This document shows positions 60,478 through 64,000 of a stretch of 64,000 nucleotides of DNA, in pieces. Every line of letters begins with the position of its first letter. Position 1 is the stretch's first letter. The position numbers were made by a program, and so were the translations under genes. Source of the stretch: Azolla caroliniana. Taxonomy: Eukaryota > Polypodiophyta. The stretch spans positions 8,556,001 to 8,620,000 of the forward strand of contig JBHGNT010000006.1 in assembly GCA_043228905.1 (NCBI GenBank), in the 5' to 3' direction. Below the pieces are notes generated by a model. That model ran no database searches and was not told the origin of the DNA. It was given only the letters and a program-made list of their open reading frames with translations.

Positions 60478-61106
60478 ATGGCTTCAACATCCGGAAAACA
60501 GGGGTCAAAATCAGAAAATTCGATGGCAAAAACTTTGCCCTATGGAAGGAGATGATGTAGGATGTGTTGATCATCAGAAGACAAGTCGAACCTATTTGAC
60601 ATAGTGAAAAACTTGCCTCAACGACAACCGAAGAGTGGAGATCTATAGACGAAATTGCACGCTCCACCATCCAAATGCATCTGGCCGAAAACGTCTACTT
60701 AAGCAATGCAAAAGAGACAACAACATTCTCATTGTGGGAGAAGCTACAAGCCGTGTACAAAAGCAAATCCTCGTCTTCAAAACTGATTTTGATCAAACAA
60801 CTATTTGACATGAAGATGAGAGAGACCGATCAGACTACCTCCCACATCAACACCTTCAACCAGGTGTTGTCAAAACTCTCCTCACAAGGGATCAACTTCG
60901 AAGAAGAAGTCAAAGCTCTTGCCATCCTATCAAACTTGCCGGCGAGTTGGGAGGTATTCTACACGACGTACGCCAACAGCCGACCAATCCTAAATCTAGA
61001 AGAGACAATCGGCGAAGTCCTCACTGAGGACATTCAGCGAAAATCGAGGGGACTCACCATCGACGAATTGGCAAAAGCCCACCACTCGACCGAGTTGGTT
61101 GATTGA
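60478..61106 (+). pseudogene. Copia D gag
   Basis: Starts 'MASTSGKQGSKSENS' and, after early stops, runs openly as 'MHLAENVYLSNAKETTTFSL', 'FDMKMRETDQTTSHINTFNQ', 'LSSQGINFEEEVKALAIL', the UBN2/gag-polypeptide pattern of Tnt1-like elements. No intact zinc knuckle was found downstream. Capsid role by family. Confidence 0.8.
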
Positions 61107-61379
61107 TTGAGTTGATCAAGAGAATAAGCCGATAGAGTCGGTCGAAAACGAGGGGAGACTGACAATGGTCGAAGTCGAGAACGGGCCGATCAGGCAAATT
61201 CTGGACACATTGCAGAAAAGCTGGCCACAGTGTTTTCGATTGATGGTCGATCAAGAGGAAAGAGAGTGGTCGCCGATCTGAGCGGAATCGAGGACGATCC
61301 AACTCAGACCACTCTCCAGTCGGCAACCAAATCAGCGTTGCTGACACCCAATTAGGAGAAATTCTCTACTTAGAGGATT

Positions 61380-62835
61380 CATCGATCAGAGAAGTCCTCT
61401 ACAGTGCACAAGATGCACACACGTGGCTACTGGAATCCGGTGCAACATTACACGTGACCCCAAACAACGAATGGTTTTCAAACTATTTGGTCGGGGCCAG
61501 TGACACAGTCCGATTAGGCAATGGGCAAGAGTGCAGAATAGCAGGAGTTTGAGAAGTCACAATTCAACTGTCAAATGACAACACAATAATCCTTCACCAA
61601 GTCCGGCACGTACCCGATCTGAAAAGGAGTTTGGTCTCCATCGGCATGCTAGCCAAAGACGGGTACAAAATGACCCTAAGTGAGTCGGTATGGATGATCA
61701 GCCAGGGAAATCTCAGAATTGGGAGTGGATATAAGTACAATAACTTGTACCCATTAATGACGATCAATTCAGAAGGGGTTGTGAACGTAGCTGAAAAGAC
61801 CGACCCAAACCTATGGCATGGTCCACTTGGCCATATGTCTCACGCCGGACTTGATCAACTCATGGCGGTCGGCTACATTCTGAAACTCCAAGCAAAAACG
61901 GACTTCTGTGAGCATTGTCAATACGGGAAAAAGACCTGAAGTCCGCACTCTCTCCACTACGAGACAATACGTCAGCCCCTAGAGCTTGTGCACACAAATA
62001 TATGTGGGCTCATGCTAGAGCGATCACTAAGAGTGTTATGGGCATGACCATATAATATCCCGTGGTGAGAATTTACCGTAGTATTCTATACACGTCCATA
62101 TAATATCCCGTGGTGAGAATTTACCGTAGTATTCTATACATGGGATATTATATGGTCATGCCCGTAACAAAGAGGTTCTCGATACTTCATCACTTTTGTA
62201 GATGACTATACACAGAAGGTCTGTGCCTACTCCATCAAGTCCAAAGACGACGCGCTCAAGGTCTTCACTAGGTCGATATCTGAGGTGGAGAACCGGTCGT
62301 GATACAGGGTCAAGACACTCCGATCCGACAACGGAGGTGAGTACACCTCTAGAGCCTTCAAATAGTACCTGTCCGACAAAGGAATCCGACATCAAAAGAC
62401 CGTTCCCTAAGCACCCATGCAGAATGGGTTGGCTGAACGAATCAACCGAACGATACAAGAGAGGGTGACAGCAATGATGTATCGAGCTAGACTGAAGCTT
62501 GAGTTCTAGGCCGAGGCATTGTAGATGGTAGTATACTTGGTAAATGCATCACCGTCGAAAGCAATCATGCTCGAAGTGCCATAGGCACTATGGTCAGGCA
62601 AACAACCGACCTACGATAGGCTTTGTATATTCGGATGTGAAGCCTACGCATTTATCCCCAGGGACAAAAGGACCAAGTTGGCACCCCATGCGACGAAGTG
62701 CATATTACTCGGTTATGGAACTGATGGGGACTTTGGCTACAAGCTATGGGACTTGGAAATTGATCCGGAGCAGTGATGTAGTCTTCAATGAAGATTATCT
62801 TCTCTCAATGGAACCAACAGAAAATAGTTCGTAAA
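61380..62835 (+). pseudogene. Copia D protease and integrase
   Basis: The protease site reads 'WLLESGATLHVTP', with the catalytic Asp replaced by Glu. It continues to 'LVSIGMLAKDGYKMTLSESV', 'LWHGPLGHMSHAGLDQLM' and the pre-integrase 'CEHCQYGKKT'. The integrase core ('LELVHTNICGL', then 'ITFVDDYTQKVCAYS', 'LRSDNGGEYTS', 'NGLAERINRTIQ') is split by the mini-element at 62034-62169 and has many stops. Confidence 0.8.
62034..62169. mobile_element. 136-bp inverted-repeat mini-element in Copia D integrase
   Basis: The arms 62034-62061 and 62142-62169 are 28-bp inverted repeats with one mismatch, starting TGTTA and ending TAACA. They are flanked by a perfect 5-bp duplication AAGAG (62029-62033 and 62170-62174). 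Inside, a 48-bp unit from 'CCATATAATATCCCGTGG' is present twice in tandem. It could be a MITE with 5-bp TSDs or a tiny solo LTR; the family is not recognised. Confidence 0.8.
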
Positions 62836-63245
62836 AGGGTATCCTTCGAAGCCGAAAGAGATTTCGTGAAGGACCGTCCCACCAAGCTGAATCGGAGATT
62901 CGACAAACAGTCGAACTAGACCAAGCCGACAACATACCTACCAACTCTGAATTGGTCGGAGGTCCACTAGTCGAACTCAAAGACAAAGCTGATTCACCAA
63001 GAGTCAAACAAGGCAAAGTCAACAAGATGCGATTTGGCAACAAACCCAAGTCGACAAAGTCCATAAGGGAGGACAACATGACACCGTCGAAATCCCAAGA
63101 CGAGGACGAATCACCCAAGAGGACTCCTGACTTGAGTAGTTCCACAAATACCGATCGAACAACAGAGCCAATCGAAGAATCCAAACCGATCAATATGGCA
63201 CTCAGGAGATCTAGACGAAATCAAAGAACAACAGAGTTTTATTAA

Positions 63246-64000
63246 CTGGGCCTCGACTATGTCCAATACACCGATGCAGGCGAACCCAACACATATGAAG
63301 AAGCTATGGCCGCACCGGACGCCGATACATGGCTACAAGCCATGAAATCCGAAATGGACTCAATTCATCAGAATTAGACATGGCAGTTGGTCAAACTACC
63401 AGCTTGAAGAAAGCCACTAGCTTGCAAATGGGTTTTCCGATACAAATATGTATCTGACTCAGAGAAACCCAAGTGCAAAACTTGACTTGTCGCGAAAGGG
63501 TTCAAACAAGAACATGGGGTCGATTACGACGAGATATTCTCACTAGTAATCAAGATGACCACCCTCAGACTCCTACTAGGAGTTGTGGCGACATAAGACC
63601 TAGAGCTAGAGCAGTTAGATGTAAAGACGGCGTTCCTACACGGAGATATGGAAGAATACATTTACATGTCTCAACCGGCAGGCTTCACGGCGACGAGGGA
63701 GGAAAGTCACCTCGTATGCCGCCTGAAGAAAAATCTCTATGGCTTGAAACAAGTGTCGAGGATGTGGTACCAAAAGTTCGATTCCTACATCAGGCAGCTT
63801 GGATACCGCCGATCGGACTCTGACCCATGCATGTACATTCGGCAATTGGCCGATGAGCCTAGGATTTATCTGATCCTATATGTCGACAATATGCTGATTG
63901 CAGGAAGCAATCAAGCAGAATCGGAAAGCTAAAGCGGAGCCTTCATGACAAGTTTGCGATGAAGGAACTCAGACAAGACTGTCACATACTGGGCATGAGG
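63246..64000 (+). pseudogene. Copia D reverse transcriptase, incomplete at window end
   Basis: '[17 protein letters not shown]', 'QLDVKTAFLHGDMEEYIYMS', 'CRLKKNLYGLKQVSRMWYQK' and the catalytic box 'LILYVDNMLIAGS', where the second Asp of YVDD is Asn. The frame has stops, and the domain runs off the window edge. Confidence 0.85.

Larger units (their letters stand above)
60089..64000 (+). mobile_element. Copia D: decayed Ty1/Copia element, cut by window end
   Basis: The 5' LTR is 60089-60378. It is followed by a primer-site-like string, gag, protease, integrase with an inserted 136-bp mini-element, and RT up to the window edge. No 3' LTR is within view. Many stops, a changed protease Asp and a changed RT Asp mark an old copy. 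Protein sequence is closer to Tork/Tnt1-like Copia ('SIGMLAKDGYKM', 'VDDYTQKVC') than to Copia-2 or Copia C. Confidence 0.85.

Overview
The window reads as nuclear DNA of a land plant with a repeat-rich genome. It is dominated by Ty1/Copia and Ty3/Gypsy LTR retrotransposons, carries LINE, SINE and hAT-type debris, and has one intron-rich gene whose product matches the plant DAA1-like AAA ATPases. The species cannot be fixed by eye. Nothing points to a bacterium, organelle or free virus. Intergenic DNA is AT-rich, while the retroelements at 34.8-59.2 kb are clearly GC-richer.

Layout: 0-9.1 kb is AT-rich intergenic DNA with a tRNA-derived SINE-like head, an 85-bp tandem duplication, LINE scraps and a 635-bp hAT-type MITE with an 8-bp target duplication. 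9.1-21.3 kb is a three-level nest. A second MITE of the same family (9121-21284, TSD TGTGCAAC) is split by a minus-strand Gypsy element (9594-21208). That element is split in turn by a gag-protease-only Copia derivative (10680-12882, TSD GAAAT) and by a nearly full-length Copia element (14930-20247, TSD GGGGG). 21.4-23.1 kb is a truncated minus-strand LINE. 24.8-31.2 kb is the only host gene: a 20-exon minus-strand gene whose exons sum to an unbroken 848-codon reading frame, with an N-terminal hydrophobic segment, a degenerate first AAA module and a complete C-terminal AAA module. 31.3-34.8 kb is low-complexity and AT-rich DNA.

34.8-59.2 kb holds three retroelements side by side: Gypsy A (34812-41917, gag to mid-RT deleted, carrying a Copia solo LTR), Gypsy B (42054-52570, TSD GGAAA, all domains present with a few stops) and Copia C (52683-59211, TSD GTGTT). 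60.1-64.0 kb is a decayed Copia element (D) cut off by the window end, with a 136-bp inverted-repeat mini-element in its integrase.

The main discovery candidate is an extra open reading frame of about 900-1000 codons, in sense, between integrase and 3' LTR of both Gypsy A and Gypsy B. Although the elements have diverged, both copies keep the same plan: a globular N-terminal domain, a basic Pro-rich linker, a long coiled coil, a conserved C-terminal domain and an acidic tail just before the 3' LTR. The two elements also share a roughly 25-nt motif abutting the 3' LTR where a polypurine tract is expected; it resembles a tRNA 3' end. Gypsy B has four short hairpins, one with a compensatory change, between pol and this ORF.
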